Counted from the first letter of the stretch, positions 27,991 to 36,187 are shown. The stretch: DNA of 64,000 nt from Comamonas suwonensis (GCF_012844455.2 NZ_JABBCQ020000002.1:248001-312000), one strand, 5' to 3'. The notes: generated by a model from the letters alone, not told the origin. A program made the numbers and translations.

Positions 27991-28024
27991 AAAGGCTGCC
28001 GAGGATTCTCGGCAGCCTTTTTTT
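27991..28024 (+). terminator. Intrinsic terminator after glnS
   Basis: AAAGGCTGCCGAG-gatt-CTCGGCAGCCTTT forms a perfect 13-bp stem (27991-28020) and continues into a T-run, 25 bases after the glnS stop. Confidence 0.95.
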
Positions 28025-28295
28025 ATTCAAGCATGCATCGCACGTACCTGAAATACAGACCCGAAGCAGGGTTCTGAGCTTTCTCAGCCATACACAGAAA
28101 TTGACTTTCTCTGAACCCAGATAAAAATCAAATACCAGCGGTATTTAAATTTTGTACTTTCAAAGCAGCGCCATAAAACTTTGTGAAATTGCTTAATTTC
28201 GCCTTTTTCTTTCTAGAATCAATTTCTCTAGATTAACTATCAAAGTTAATCAATTAATTCATTAAAAGCTTTTCATCAATCATCAAAGGGAATCA
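28025..28295. promoter_or_regulatory. AT-rich regulatory gap before the DUF945 gene
   Basis: This region is much richer in A+T than its surroundings and contains four symmetric sites: AAATACC-agc-GGTATTT (28130-28146), GAAATT-gctt-AATTTC (28185-28200), two TCTAGA copies nine bases apart (28212-28217, 28227-28232), and GATTAACT-atcaa-AGTTAATC (28231-28251). A ribosome-binding site (AAAGGGAATCA) precedes the ATG at 28296. It is likely the promoter and operator region of the DUF945 gene. Confidence 0.55.
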
Positions 28296-29708
28296 ATGAA
28301 TAAGAAAGCAGGCATCGGTATTGCAGCGGCGGTAGCCGTGGTCGTCGCAGGCGCTCTGGGCACCAGCTATTACATGGGCGGAAAACTGCAGCAAAGATTT
28401 ACTGAAGGCCTTGCCAAGGGCAGCGACTACGGCGTCAAGGTTCAGATCACCAGCTACGAGCGCGGAGCATTCTCCTCCACCGCCAAAACGGTCTGGACGC
28501 TGGAAAACGATGATGAGCCCACGCAATTCACTGCGGAGCACAAGATCAGCCACGGCCCTTTGCCTCTGGGACATGCTGCCGAAATTCATACCCGCTTCAA
28601 TCTTCCCGACGATGTGGAACCCGCGCTGAAAGCAGCGCTCGATGGTCGCTCACCGCTAGAGGTCGCAACCAAAGTCGGCTGGGGCCGCAGCAGCTCCAAC
28701 GTCATGACCTCGCCCGCCGTGAACGCCAAGGTCAATGACAGCGACATGACCTGGGGCGGCATGAAGATCGACTGGGACATGCCCGCCAACCTGAAGGGCG
28801 CCAAGGGCACAGGCCATTTTGCAGGCCTGGAATTCAAGGATGCCGAAGGCAGCGCAACGATGGACAAGGCCGAGATTCGCTTTGACATCAAGCAGCCCGA
28901 AGGCCAGAAGTTCTGGACCGGCCCGTTTGCCATGAATATTGCCAAGTTTGCAACCAGCAAGATTCAAGACGACAAAACCTCGGTCAGCCATTTCGAGGGC
29001 ATCAGCATGGACTCGGACACCCTGCTCAAGGGTGATGTGGTTGAGATGACACTCAAATCTGGCATCAAGAGCGCCAAGCTGGAAGACAAGCAGGCCAACG
29101 ACCTAGTGCTGGAGATGGCCTTCAACAATGTCGATGCAGGCTGGATCAACCAGGCCATGGAGATGAGCAAGCGCATGAACGCGCAGCGCGCCGAGGGTGA
29201 AGAAGCCACGGACGATGAAGACAAAATGTCTGGCGAAGATTTCCGCGAAAAAATGCTCAAGTCACTGACACAGGCTCTGGCGCGCCAGCCGTCGATTGAA
29301 ATCAAGCGCCTGTCCATGCGCACACCTGAAGGCGTGAGCGAATTTTCTGCCGCCGTTCAATATCTGGGGGATAGCGAAAAAATGGGCAATCTGCTCAAGG
29401 ATCTGAAGGTCAGCGTCAAGGCCGATATACCCAAACCCCTGATGGAAAGCCTGATCCAATCGCGCAAGCGCGCCAGCCTGATCGCCAATCTCGACGATGA
29501 AAGCGATTACCAGCCCGAGGAGATTGACTCCGCCGCCAAGTTCCAGACTCAGGGCAGCCTGGAGTTGCTCACGAAGGAAGGTATTTTTGAAGACCAGGAC
29601 GGAAAAATTCGCACCGAGATTGTCTTTGCCCAAGGTGAAATTCAGGCCAATGGCAAGCCTCTGAGTCAGGAAGGCACGGCCATGCTGATGACCGAGGCCA
29701 TGGAGTAA
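28296..29708 (+). CDS. YdgA-family (DUF945) membrane-anchored protein
   Basis: A 470-residue protein with one N-terminal membrane anchor (residues 6-26, Ala/Val-rich) and a long periplasmic region. 'MGGKLQQRFTEGLAKGSDYGVKVQITSYERGAFSSTAKTVW' is the hallmark start of the YdgA/DUF945 family, whose function is not well known; in E. coli YdgA is an abundant inner-membrane protein. The C-terminal third is acidic. It has its own AT-rich leader with several palindromes, so it is probably tightly regulated. No domain suggests catalysis. Confidence 0.88.
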   Translation: MNKKAGIGIAAAVAVVVAGALGTSYYMGGKLQQRFTEGLAKGSDYGVKVQITSYERGAFSSTAKTVWTLENDDEPTQFTAEHKISHGPLPLGHAAEIHTRFNLPDDVEPALKAALDGRSPLEVATKVGWGRSSSNVMTSPAVNAKVNDSDMTWGGMKIDWDMPANLKGAKGTGHFAGLEFKDAEGSATMDKAEIRFDIKQPEGQKFWTGPFAMNIAKFATSKIQDDKTSVSHFEGISMDSDTLLKGDVVEMTLKSGIKSAKLEDKQANDLVLEMAFNNVDAGWINQAMEMSKRMNAQRAEGEEATDDEDKMSGEDFREKMLKSLTQALARQPSIEIKRLSMRTPEGVSEFSAAVQYLGDSEKMGNLLKDLKVSVKADIPKPLMESLIQSRKRASLIANLDDESDYQPEEIDSAAKFQTQGSLELLTKEGIFEDQDGKIRTEIVFAQGEIQANGKPLSQEGTAMLMTEAME

Positions 29709-29725
29709 ATGGCAAAAGCCAAGGC

Positions 29726-29794
29726 ATGAAGATGGTGACATTGCTCGCCATCGTGGCGGTGATTGCGATCATCGCCTTTCTCATCATGCGTTAA
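29726..29794 (+). CDS. Possible 22-residue membrane peptide
   Basis: An open frame of 22 codons (MKMVTLLAIVAVIAIIAFLIMR) lies 17 bases after the DUF945 stop. It is almost entirely hydrophobic with basic ends, just long enough to cross a membrane once. A six-codon frame (MAKAKA, from 29709) overlaps its ATG by ATGA and might couple translation. The ribosome-binding site is poor. Support is only composition and position. Confidence 0.35.
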   Translation: MKMVTLLAIVAVIAIIAFLIMR

Positions 29795-29925
29795 ACGTCT
29801 GGGCCGTTTTGCCCTGCTGTGCACGCCTCACAAGCGTGCGCAGCTATTCATTCAAGAGCCAATCTTCTGCACACCCTTTGGCCCCACCTGCGCTGACAGC
29901 GGCTTCCCTCGTGCTATCGTTCCTG

Positions 29926-29972
29926 TATCAGCCAGCGCTTGATAGATATGGGCTACAGCCCTTTTTTAATCA
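29926..29972 (+). repeat. Interspersed repeat copy with T-run hairpin
   Basis: TATCAGCCAGCGCTTGATAG is followed by GGGCTACAGCCC and TTTTTT. It is a member of the interspersed family, ending just before the M23 gene start (29976). The small hairpin plus T6 resembles a terminator on the plus strand and would end the DUF945 transcript. Confidence 0.6.
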
Positions 29973-29975
29973 AAG

Positions 29976-30839
29976 ATGAACATGAACATAGCTCTTGAAC
30001 GCCGCCGCCTGTTGCAATGGATGGGCCTGACGGCAAGCATTGCCAGCGCCCCCGCATGGGCTGCCAAAGCCGCACAAAGCGACAGCGTCTGGCCACAAGA
30101 CAGCCGCGTGCCCGGCGGCGTAGCCCGCCTCTCGCTAGGTCCAGCATCGACCCGCCCAAAGTTCAGCTACAACGATGCACCCGCGCTGGTGCTTGGCGAC
30201 ATGATTGAGTGGACGGCGCTGATCGGCATTCCTCTTTCAACCGCTCCCGGTGAATACACCCTGCCCGTGGAAATGGACGGCCAGTTACGCGACAAGCGCC
30301 TCTTGGTGCAAGACAAGAAGTATGTGGAACAGCGCCTCAAGGTCTCGCCCAAGACCGTGGACCTCTCCCCCGAAGACAACGCCCGCTATGAACGCGAGGC
30401 CGCCCACCTCAAAACGGTCATGACCAGCCTGAGCCAGCCGCTGCCCATGGCTGCCAGCCTGCAAATGCAGGTGCCTGTGCCCGGCCGCCGCTCCAGCAGC
30501 TTTGGCCTGCGCCGCATCTTCAATGGCCAGGCCCGCAATCCGCACAGCGGCATGGACATTGCTGCGCCAACGGGCACGCCGGTGAAGGCTCCGCTGCCCG
30601 GCAAGGTCATTGATGTGGGCGATTATTTCTTCAATGGCGGCACGGTCTGGCTGGATCATGGCGGCGGCCTGCTCAGCATGTACTGCCATCTGAGCCAGGT
30701 GAACTGCAAGGTCGGCGACATGCTGCAAACAGGCGACGCATTCTGCAAGGTTGGCGCTACAGGCCGCGTGACCGGCCCACATCTGCACTGGAGCGTGATG
30801 CTCAACCGCGCCATGGTGGACCCGGCTCTGTTTATTTAA
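29976..30839 (+). CDS. M23 family metallopeptidase
   Basis: A 287-residue putative cell-wall endopeptidase. The N terminus 'ERRRLLQWMGLTASIASAPAWA' looks like a twin-arginine or Sec signal. The middle (about 40-165) is a beta-rich region. The LytM domain has intact zinc motifs 'NPHSGMDIAAPTG' (His and Asp) and 'PHLHWSVML' (HxH), so unlike NlpD it should be active. It ends exactly after 'RAMVDPALFI', typical for this group. It probably cuts peptide cross-bridges in peptidoglycan. The transcript ends at a shared hairpin. Confidence 0.9.
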   Translation: MNMNIALERRRLLQWMGLTASIASAPAWAAKAAQSDSVWPQDSRVPGGVARLSLGPASTRPKFSYNDAPALVLGDMIEWTALIGIPLSTAPGEYTLPVEMDGQLRDKRLLVQDKKYVEQRLKVSPKTVDLSPEDNARYEREAAHLKTVMTSLSQPLPMAASLQMQVPVPGRRSSSFGLRRIFNGQARNPHSGMDIAAPTGTPVKAPLPGKVIDVGDYFFNGGTVWLDHGGGLLSMYCHLSQVNCKVGDMLQTGDAFCKVGATGRVTGPHLHWSVMLNRAMVDPALFI

Positions 30840-30856
30840 GCGAAACTCACACCCAC

Positions 30857-30883
30857 AAAAAAGCGGCTTAAAAAGCCGCTTTT
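30857..30883. terminator. Bidirectional terminator (M23 gene / DUF2242 gene)
   Basis: AAAGCGGCTT-aaa-AAGCCGCTTT (30860-30882) lies between convergent genes, with A-runs on the left and T-runs on the right so that it works for both strands. Confidence 0.85.
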
Positions 30884-30950
30884 CGCTATGCATTTGATAT
30901 GACTACCGCAAGCCCATCAAGGGTTGCAAGGCCATTTTATCCTTATGTAC

Positions 30951-31541
30951 TCAAGGCGTTTCCTTGTCCTGTTTGAGATAGCTTTCCAGCAGCTCAAAAA
31001 AGCTGTCGTAGAAACTGCGCCTGGAAATGGTCTCGCTGCCAATCTTGACCAGCGAGTCCGTGCTGGATGAAAACGGCAGAGACAGCGAGCCCAGCGCACT
31101 CACGCCCACACTGGCCGAGTTCGCACTTTTCTTGAGCGTGTACCGATCTTGCAATGCCGTGGCAAAACCCAAACTGACCTGTCCATCGCTGGTCTGCGGC
31201 ACACACACCACACGGAAATTGATTTCCAGATTCGTATCGACATTGGGCTGGAAGTTTTTGCGCCCTTCAATCAGCTCCTGGGTCCTGGCCGTAGCGATAT
31301 AGCCTTGGCTCAGCAAAGCCCGGCGCGCCGCCTCGCAGGTCTGCGCAGGCGTCGCATCAAAGCCGCGAGAGAACGTGGAGCTTGAATCAAAAGTCTCTTG
31401 CAGCGGCTCGTGCACCGTTTGGGAGGTGCCGCAGGCGCTCAACAGACCGACCAGCACACTGGCAAGACCCAGATTCAAAAAACTCTTTGCAGACAAAGCA
31501 ACTCCACCTAAGCGCACACAATTTCCTTGATACCTAGACAT
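30951..31541 (-). CDS. DUF2242-type lipoprotein
   Basis: A 196-residue lipoprotein: hydrophobic signal and lipobox LLSAC followed by GTSQTVHEPL. The mature part ('FDATPAQTCEAARRALLSQGYI', 'ELIEGRKNFQPNVDTNLEINFRVVC') fits the DUF2242 family, common in Burkholderiales, whose function is unknown. The ATG at 31541 is used; an upstream in-frame TTG adds two residues. It is convergent with the M23 gene. Confidence 0.8.
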   Translation of the reverse strand: MSRYQGNCVRLGGVALSAKSFLNLGLASVLVGLLSACGTSQTVHEPLQETFDSSSTFSRGFDATPAQTCEAARRALLSQGYIATARTQELIEGRKNFQPNVDTNLEINFRVVCVPQTSDGQVSLGFATALQDRYTLKKSANSASVGVSALGSLSLPFSSSTDSLVKIGSETISRRSFYDSFFELLESYLKQDKETP

Positions 31542-31849
31542 GCGCAATGCGCACCCTCAGCGCTCAAGGGTAGCAGCTTGACAAGTCCTTGACCGGCGAA
31601 CCAATGCCGGAAATACGGATTTTTGCCATATTTACAGCGCCTTCACGGCATACGCCAAGCTTGCTGACCGCCCCTATAGCCATCGTCGCAGCATTTACTG
31701 ACAATGTGAACGACTCAAATCGCAAAAGCGCTGCCAGCATTCGGTTAAGGTCACAGAGGTACACGGGGAACTGATATCGTCAACACGACTCTGATGCCTC
31801 AGACGCAGCTTGCTGCCATCTCCCCCTATTTCACATTGAAGGAATCCTC
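31542..31849. other. Intergenic gap, divergent genes
   Basis: Promoters of the divergent lipoprotein genes should lie here. I see no strong palindrome or RNA structure. A good ribosome-binding site (GAAGGAATCCTC) is at the right end, before ATG 31850. A 66-codon minus-strand frame inside has no family features and is not called. Confidence 0.4.
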
Positions 31850-32674
31850 ATGAAATTTCGCTGGACCTGGTGCCTCCCTCTAGTTGCCTCCATGACGCTG
31901 GCCGCCTGCGGCACGACTAGCGGTGGTGGCGTCAGCAAGCCGGGCCCCAACGGCCCCGCTGGCGATGCCGCATCTCTGACGGCTTACCACTGGAAGTTGC
32001 AACAAGCCTTCTCCCCTGCTGGCGCTGAAGACCAGAGCTGGTTTCTGAGCGGCAACAATGCGCCTATCGAGCTGGAGTTTGCCGACCAGCGCGTCATGGT
32101 CAAAAACCTGTGCAATGTCATTTCTGCAGGCTATAGCGTTGAAGGCCAGCGCCTGAACGTGCAACGCACCGTGAGCACACTGCGTGCCTGCAACGACAGC
32201 CAGCTCATGATGCTGGAGCAAAAAGTCGCCCGCATCCTGCCCACAAGCAAGCAGTGGAATGTGCAATTGGGTGGAACCACGCAAGAGCAGCCCCGCCTGA
32301 CGGTCCAGTTCATCGATGGCACACGCTGGCAGCTCAGCGGCAAACCCACCCCCCAGACGCAGTACGGCAGCGCTCCCGAACGCATCTTTCTGGAAGTGGC
32401 CCCCGAGCGCAAAGCCTGCAGCCATGGTGTGATGAAGGATTACCAATGCCTGCAAGTGCGTGAAATCCGCTACGGCGAAAACGGCGTCAAGACCTATACC
32501 GGTCCGTGGGAAAATTTCTACAGCGAAATTGAAGGCTACAAGCACGAAGCAGGCGTGAGCAATGTGCTGCGCATCAACCGCTTCAAGCGCCAGAACGTGC
32601 CTGCCGATGCATCCAGCTATGCCTATGTGCTGGACATGGTGGTCTCCTCCGCCATTGCAGACAAACGCAAATAA
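31850..32674 (+). CDS. META and DUF4377 domain lipoprotein
   Basis: A 274-residue lipoprotein with lipobox TLAAC (Cys20). Residues about 40-165 fit a META (HslJ-like) domain: 'AYHWKLQQAFSPAG', 'IELEFADQRVMVKNLCNVISAGY', then a late hydrophobic strand. Residues about 175-270 match DUF4377 ('IFLEVAPERKACSHGVMKDYQCLQVREI'), with paired cysteines. META proteins have been tied to envelope stress or novobiocin resistance in E. coli (HslJ). The same two-domain layout is found in other betaproteobacteria. A strong terminator follows. Confidence 0.82.
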   Translation: MKFRWTWCLPLVASMTLAACGTTSGGGVSKPGPNGPAGDAASLTAYHWKLQQAFSPAGAEDQSWFLSGNNAPIELEFADQRVMVKNLCNVISAGYSVEGQRLNVQRTVSTLRACNDSQLMMLEQKVARILPTSKQWNVQLGGTTQEQPRLTVQFIDGTRWQLSGKPTPQTQYGSAPERIFLEVAPERKACSHGVMKDYQCLQVREIRYGENGVKTYTGPWENFYSEIEGYKHEAGVSNVLRINRFKRQNVPADASSYAYVLDMVVSSAIADKRK

Positions 32675-32691
32675 GTCAGCGCAGCCTGCAC

Positions 32692-32721
32692 AAAAAAGCC
32701 GACCACAGCGTCGGCTTTTTT
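32692..32721. terminator. Intrinsic terminator after META/DUF4377 gene
   Basis: AAAAAAGCCGAC-cacagc-GTCGGCTTTTTT is a perfect 12-bp stem with T-runs on both strands, 17 bases past the stop. Confidence 0.95.
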
Positions 32722-33112
32722 GTTTCCAGGGCGCGTTTCAGGGCGCCAATGTTTCACGCACCCAACTCACATTGAATTGGCGCTCACAAGAAAAAATTCC
32801 CTTTGATCAAAGCGACTTAGCTATTGCTGCTCCATCCATAGCAGAGACATGAGCAGATCTACGGGTTATACCCAATCACTGTGGAGCGTCCTGTGGACAA
32901 GCACCCCTGGAACGCCATAAACCCGCACCACCAATGGCGCTTAGGCACGCGATCAAAAATTACGCAGTGACGCATCTCTGCTCCCATGTTTCACGGACAA
33001 AAAAAGCCAGCACCTTTCAGATGCTGGCAAGAGAGGAGAGACACTGACTTCACACACAAAAAACAGTTCAGACCTCGCCGCTGCCACAAGGCTTTAGCGA
33101 GAGCCGAGAAAT
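32722..33112. other. Gene-free stretch with DnaA-box-like sites and a terminator
   Basis: No credible gene. It contains TTATACCCA (32866-32874, one mismatch to TTATNCACA) and TGTGGACAA (32892-32900, complement TTGTCCACA), and the terminator described at 32994-33028. The rest is unremarkable. Confidence 0.4.
32994..33028 (-). terminator. Intrinsic terminator of the MoaF-like gene
   Basis: On the minus strand GCCAGCA-tctgaaagg-TGCTGGC is followed by seven T. It lies about 85 bases after the end of the gene at 33113-33460. Confidence 0.88.
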
Positions 33113-33460
33113 TCAACGCAGACGGAAGCGGCCTTCCACAAACATGGAAGAGCGATGACCTGTTTCACACTGCTCATCGGCATAGGACCAGAAGGCCTGA
33201 ACCGTGCCCTTGGCGGAGTCGATGACCTGACTGACGGTAAAGCCGGTTTTCTCGATCCAGTTGAGAAAGTGCAGGTGATCGCTGAGCTGCAGATAACTGA
33301 GCTTTTCACAGCCTTTGGACACATGGCCCTGGGAGTCCACCACGCGCCAGCGCATCTGTCCCTTGGCGGTGTAGCGAACTTCGGCATGGCTGTCCGGGAA
33401 TTCAATGACTGCTTCGCGCCCCAGAAGCGTTCCAGCGTATTGCATCGAAAGCATGGACAT
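33113..33460 (-). CDS. Small MoaF-like (calycin/lipocalin-type) protein
   Basis: A 115-residue protein predicted as mostly beta strands: 'AVIEFPDSHAEVRYTAKGQMRWRVVDSQG', 'LSYLQLSDHLHFLNWIEKTGFTVSQVIDSAKGTVQAFWSYAD'. The pattern 'hFLNWIEKTGFTVSQVID...GTVQAFWSY' resembles MoaF and phenolic-acid-decarboxylase-like calycin folds, which bind small organic molecules. No catalytic residue can be named. The start has a very good ribosome-binding site (AAGGAGTCCCATC). A 14-bp perfect palindrome lies just upstream, so a repressor probably controls it. Assignment is tentative. Confidence 0.6.
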   Translation of the reverse strand: MSMLSMQYAGTLLGREAVIEFPDSHAEVRYTAKGQMRWRVVDSQGHVSKGCEKLSYLQLSDHLHFLNWIEKTGFTVSQVIDSAKGTVQAFWSYADEQCETGHRSSMFVEGRFRLR

Positions 33461-33476
33461 GATGGGACTCCTTGAA

Positions 33477-33490
33477 TGAAAACGTTTTCA
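33477..33490. promoter_or_regulatory. Perfect 14-bp palindrome before the MoaF-like gene
   Basis: TGAAAACGTTTTCA has the central CG and half-site look of LacI/GalR-family operators. It sits 17-30 bases before the ATG at 33460 (minus strand), immediately upstream of the ribosome-binding site. Confidence 0.5.
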
Positions 33491-33769
33491 ATCGCAACGC
33501 CAACCTTTTTGCGTATAGCTATGGTGAATCTCCGGCGTTTTTCCAGTTGTGGGAAAGACGCTCATGCCATCGTCGGAAAATATTTTTTAACAAACAGCGG
33601 GATTTCACTCCTCCGTTTTCTCATCATTCGCAGCGTTCAGGTCAGCTCATCGCAAGGCCGACAGTGATCACTTCCTTGCCCATGACTTCTGCACGGCACA
33701 GGGCAATCGCAGATACTCTGATGTCTGATTTTTTACATTGCTCGGCAGGCGCATCAGCGCATATCGGCA
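33491..33769. other. Intergenic gap, divergent MoaF-like and MFS genes
   Basis: AT-richer than the surroundings, presumably holding promoters for both directions. No RNA gene or further symmetric site was seen. Confidence 0.35.
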
Positions 33770-35089
33770 TTGGCCGCCATCACGGAATTCCTCTTGCCTC
33801 GTCCCTCGCCTTCCCCTGAATCTGCGCCTAATGCACCCAGTGCTGCACCACTGCGCGACCCCGCTTTTCTGAGTTTTGTACTGGCGCGCATGCTGACCAT
33901 GTTTGCGCAGCAGATGCAGGCCGTCGTTGTGGCCTGGCAGGTCTACGACATCACGCGCGAGCCACTGTCGCTGGCCTATGTGGGCCTGGCTCAGTTCCTG
34001 CCCATGATGTGTCTGCTGATACCGGCTGGTGACCTCAGCGACCGCATGAGCCGCAAGCGCCTTCTCACCATCAGCTGGCTGCTGGCTTCTGTCTGCTCCG
34101 GCCTGCTATGGCTGCTGTCCCAGAGCGGCACCCATTATGTGAACTGGATTTACGCAGTGCTGGTGCTGTTCGGCTGCAGCCGCGCCTTCAGCGGCCCGGC
34201 ACTGCAAAGCCTGCTGCCGCAAATCGTGGCCCGCGAGCAACTGGCCAAGGCGCTGGCGACCAACAGCATGCTGATGCGCATTTCAGCCATCGCCGCACCA
34301 GTGTTGGGCGGCCTGCTTTATGCGCTGGGCGGAGGTGTATTGACCTATGCGGTCTGCGGCATCAGCCTGATTCTGGGCGCTGCTTTGCTGAGCCAGGTGC
34401 CCGTGCGCTTTGCCAACCTCAAAGCGCCCAGCGCTGATGACCAAAGCACCATGTGGCAGCGCTTTGCCGAAGGGCTGCGCTTTATGCGCACACGGCCCAT
34501 TATTCTGGGCACCATCTCACTGGACCTTTTTGCCGTATTGCTGGGCGGCGTGATTGCGCTGCTACCCGTTTATGCGCACGAAGTGCTCAAGGTCGGCCCG
34601 CAAGGGCTGGGCCTGCTGCGTTCATCCATGGCCGTGGGCGAGGTGTGCATGGGACTGTGGCTGGCTTCGCGCCCCATCAACCGCCGCGTGGGCAAGGTGA
34701 TGTTTGCGGCCGTGGCCGTGTTCGGTCTGGCCAATCTGGTGTTTTCGCTTTCGCACTGGTTTGTGCTGTCCATGCTGGCGCTGGCCGTGGCCGGGGCGGC
34801 CGATATGGTCAGCGTCTACATTCGCAGCGCGCTGGTGCAGTTTTCCACACCCGACCATATGCGCGGCCGCGTGAATGCGGTGAACATGCTGTTCATCGGC
34901 TCCTCCAACGAGCTGGGCGAGTTCCGCGCGGGCAGCAGCGCATCCTGGTTTGGCGTGGTGCCTGCCGCCATTCTGGGCAGCCTGTGCACACTGGGCGTGG
35001 TGGGTGCGTGGATGACACTGTTCAAGCCCCTGCGCGATGTGGACAAACTGGAAGATGCAGCGCGCGTGGGCACTGGCAAGGAGTCCTGA
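33770..35089 (+). CDS. MFS transporter (EntS/MFS_3 type)
   Basis: A membrane protein of up to 439 residues with about 12 helices. The loop 2-3 motif is 'GDLSDRMSRKRLL', and 'FLSFVLARMLTMFAQQMQAVVVAWQVYDIT' plus 'SSNELGEFRAG' match the MFS_3 group, which includes the enterobactin exporter EntS. Substrate unknown; no siderophore genes are nearby. The start is uncertain: the frame begins with TTG at 33770, and another TTG at 33794 has a GGAA upstream. No ATG exists before the first helix. It ends one base before an interspersed repeat, then a terminator. Confidence 0.85.
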   Translation: MAAITEFLLPRPSPSPESAPNAPSAAPLRDPAFLSFVLARMLTMFAQQMQAVVVAWQVYDITREPLSLAYVGLAQFLPMMCLLIPAGDLSDRMSRKRLLTISWLLASVCSGLLWLLSQSGTHYVNWIYAVLVLFGCSRAFSGPALQSLLPQIVAREQLAKALATNSMLMRISAIAAPVLGGLLYALGGGVLTYAVCGISLILGAALLSQVPVRFANLKAPSADDQSTMWQRFAEGLRFMRTRPIILGTISLDLFAVLLGGVIALLPVYAHEVLKVGPQGLGLLRSSMAVGEVCMGLWLASRPINRRVGKVMFAAVAVFGLANLVFSLSHWFVLSMLALAVAGAADMVSVYIRSALVQFSTPDHMRGRVNAVNMLFIGSSNELGEFRAGSSASWFGVVPAAILGSLCTLGVVGAWMTLFKPLRDVDKLEDAARVGTGKES

Positions 35090-35138
35090 TTTGATAGCCG
35101 CTTGCGCTCAATAGACAAAGACCACAGCCATTTTTTGT
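35090..35138 (+). repeat. Interspersed repeat copy after MFS gene
   Basis: TTTGATAGCCGCTTGCGCTCAATAG then ACCACAGCCATTTTTTGTAT. Same order of blocks as the copy at 29926 (core, spacer, CAGCC, T6), at the 3' end of a gene. Confidence 0.6.
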
Positions 35139-35141
35139 ATA

Positions 35142-35172
35142 AAAAAGCCTCGCAACATTGGCGAGGCTTTTT
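35142..35172. terminator. Bidirectional terminator (MFS gene / ddh)
   Basis: AAAAAGCCTCGC-aacattg-GCGAGGCTTTTT, a perfect 12-bp stem between convergent genes. Confidence 0.93.
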
Positions 35173-35191
35173 GACTGAAGGCGCTGAAAAC

Positions 35192-36187
35192 TTACAGCAG
35201 CTCAGCGCGCAGTTCGGCAGCGCTCTTGGGCGAAAGCATGCCGGGAGCCACATCAAACACGGTCTTGCAGCCATGCTGGCCGGCTTGCGCCATGCGGTGC
35301 ACAGCGCGGGCGTAGGCCACGAGCACGCTGGAGGTGAACTCGGGATTGCTGTCCAGCTGCAGGCGGTACTCGATAACCTGCTTGTTTTCGGCGCTGGTAT
35401 TGCCGCTGCGAATCACAAAACCGCCATGGGGCATGGCAGCGTGGTCACGGGCCAGTTCTTCGGCCGTGATGAAGCTCACGGTGGTGTCGTACTGATCGAA
35501 GTAGTGAGGCATTTCCACAATGGTCTTGCGCACGGCTTCGGCGTCAGCCCCGTCTTTCAACACCACATGGCATTCACGCTTGTGCTTTTCGCGGGTGCTC
35601 AGCTCGGGGCGCACGCCAGAGCGTACCTTGTTCACCGCATCTTCCACGGGGATGGTGTACTGCACGCCGCCAGCCACGCCGTCCACACGGCGAATCGCGT
35701 CGGAATGGCCCTGGCTCAAACCCTTGCCCCAGAAGGTGTAGGTCGCGCCATCGGGCAGCAGGGCTTCGCCCATCACGCGGTTGATGGAGAACATGCCGGG
35801 GTCCCAGCCGGCCGAGATCAGCGCCGTGCACTGACTGCCCTGAGCGGCCGAGTCCACATTGGCAAAGTGCTCGGGGATGCGGGCGTGGGTGTCAAAGCTG
35901 TCGATCAGATTGAAGTGAGCTGCCAGTTCGGGGGCTTGCTTGGGCAGGTCGTCCTTGGAGCCACCGCAGAGAATCAGCACGTCGACCTGGCCCTTGTGGG
36001 ACAGCAGTACGTCCATGGCGTGCACGGGTGTGCCGACATTCAGAGGCTGGAGCTGCGAAGGGTTGCGACGTGTGTAAATCCCCGTCAGCTGCATGTCGGG
36101 GTTCTTGGCGACGGCGGCTTCCACGCCGCGCCCCAGATTGCCGTAGCCAACAATGCCAACGCGAATAGGGGATGTGGTCGATGCCAT
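35192..36187 (-). CDS. ddh: meso-Diaminopimelate D-dehydrogenase
   Basis: A 331-residue NADPH enzyme that reductively aminates tetrahydrodipicolinate straight to meso-diaminopimelate, the short-cut route to lysine and peptidoglycan. The nucleotide fold is 'RVGIVGYGNLGRGVEAAV'; 'LILCGGSKDDLPKQAPELAAHFNLIDSFDTHARIPEHF' and 'SAGWDPGMFSINRV' are family signatures. ATG 36187 has AAGGA ten bases upstream; longer frames lack similarity. Ddh has a patchy distribution among bacteria, which suggests exchange between lineages, although base composition here does not stand out. Confidence 0.95.
   Translation of the reverse strand: MASTTSPIRVGIVGYGNLGRGVEAAVAKNPDMQLTGIYTRRNPSQLQPLNVGTPVHAMDVLLSHKGQVDVLILCGGSKDDLPKQAPELAAHFNLIDSFDTHARIPEHFANVDSAAQGSQCTALISAGWDPGMFSINRVMGEALLPDGATYTFWGKGLSQGHSDAIRRVDGVAGGVQYTIPVEDAVNKVRSGVRPELSTREKHKRECHVVLKDGADAEAVRKTIVEMPHYFDQYDTTVSFITAEELARDHAAMPHGGFVIRSGNTSAENKQVIEYRLQLDSNPEFTSSVLVAYARAVHRMAQAGQHGCKTVFDVAPGMLSPKSAAELRAELL

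Noticed and set aside
31564-31764. 66-codon minus-strand frame in the gap between two lipoprotein genes
   Set aside because: No ribosome-binding site, signal peptide or family resemblance; it lies in the expected promoter region of divergent genes.
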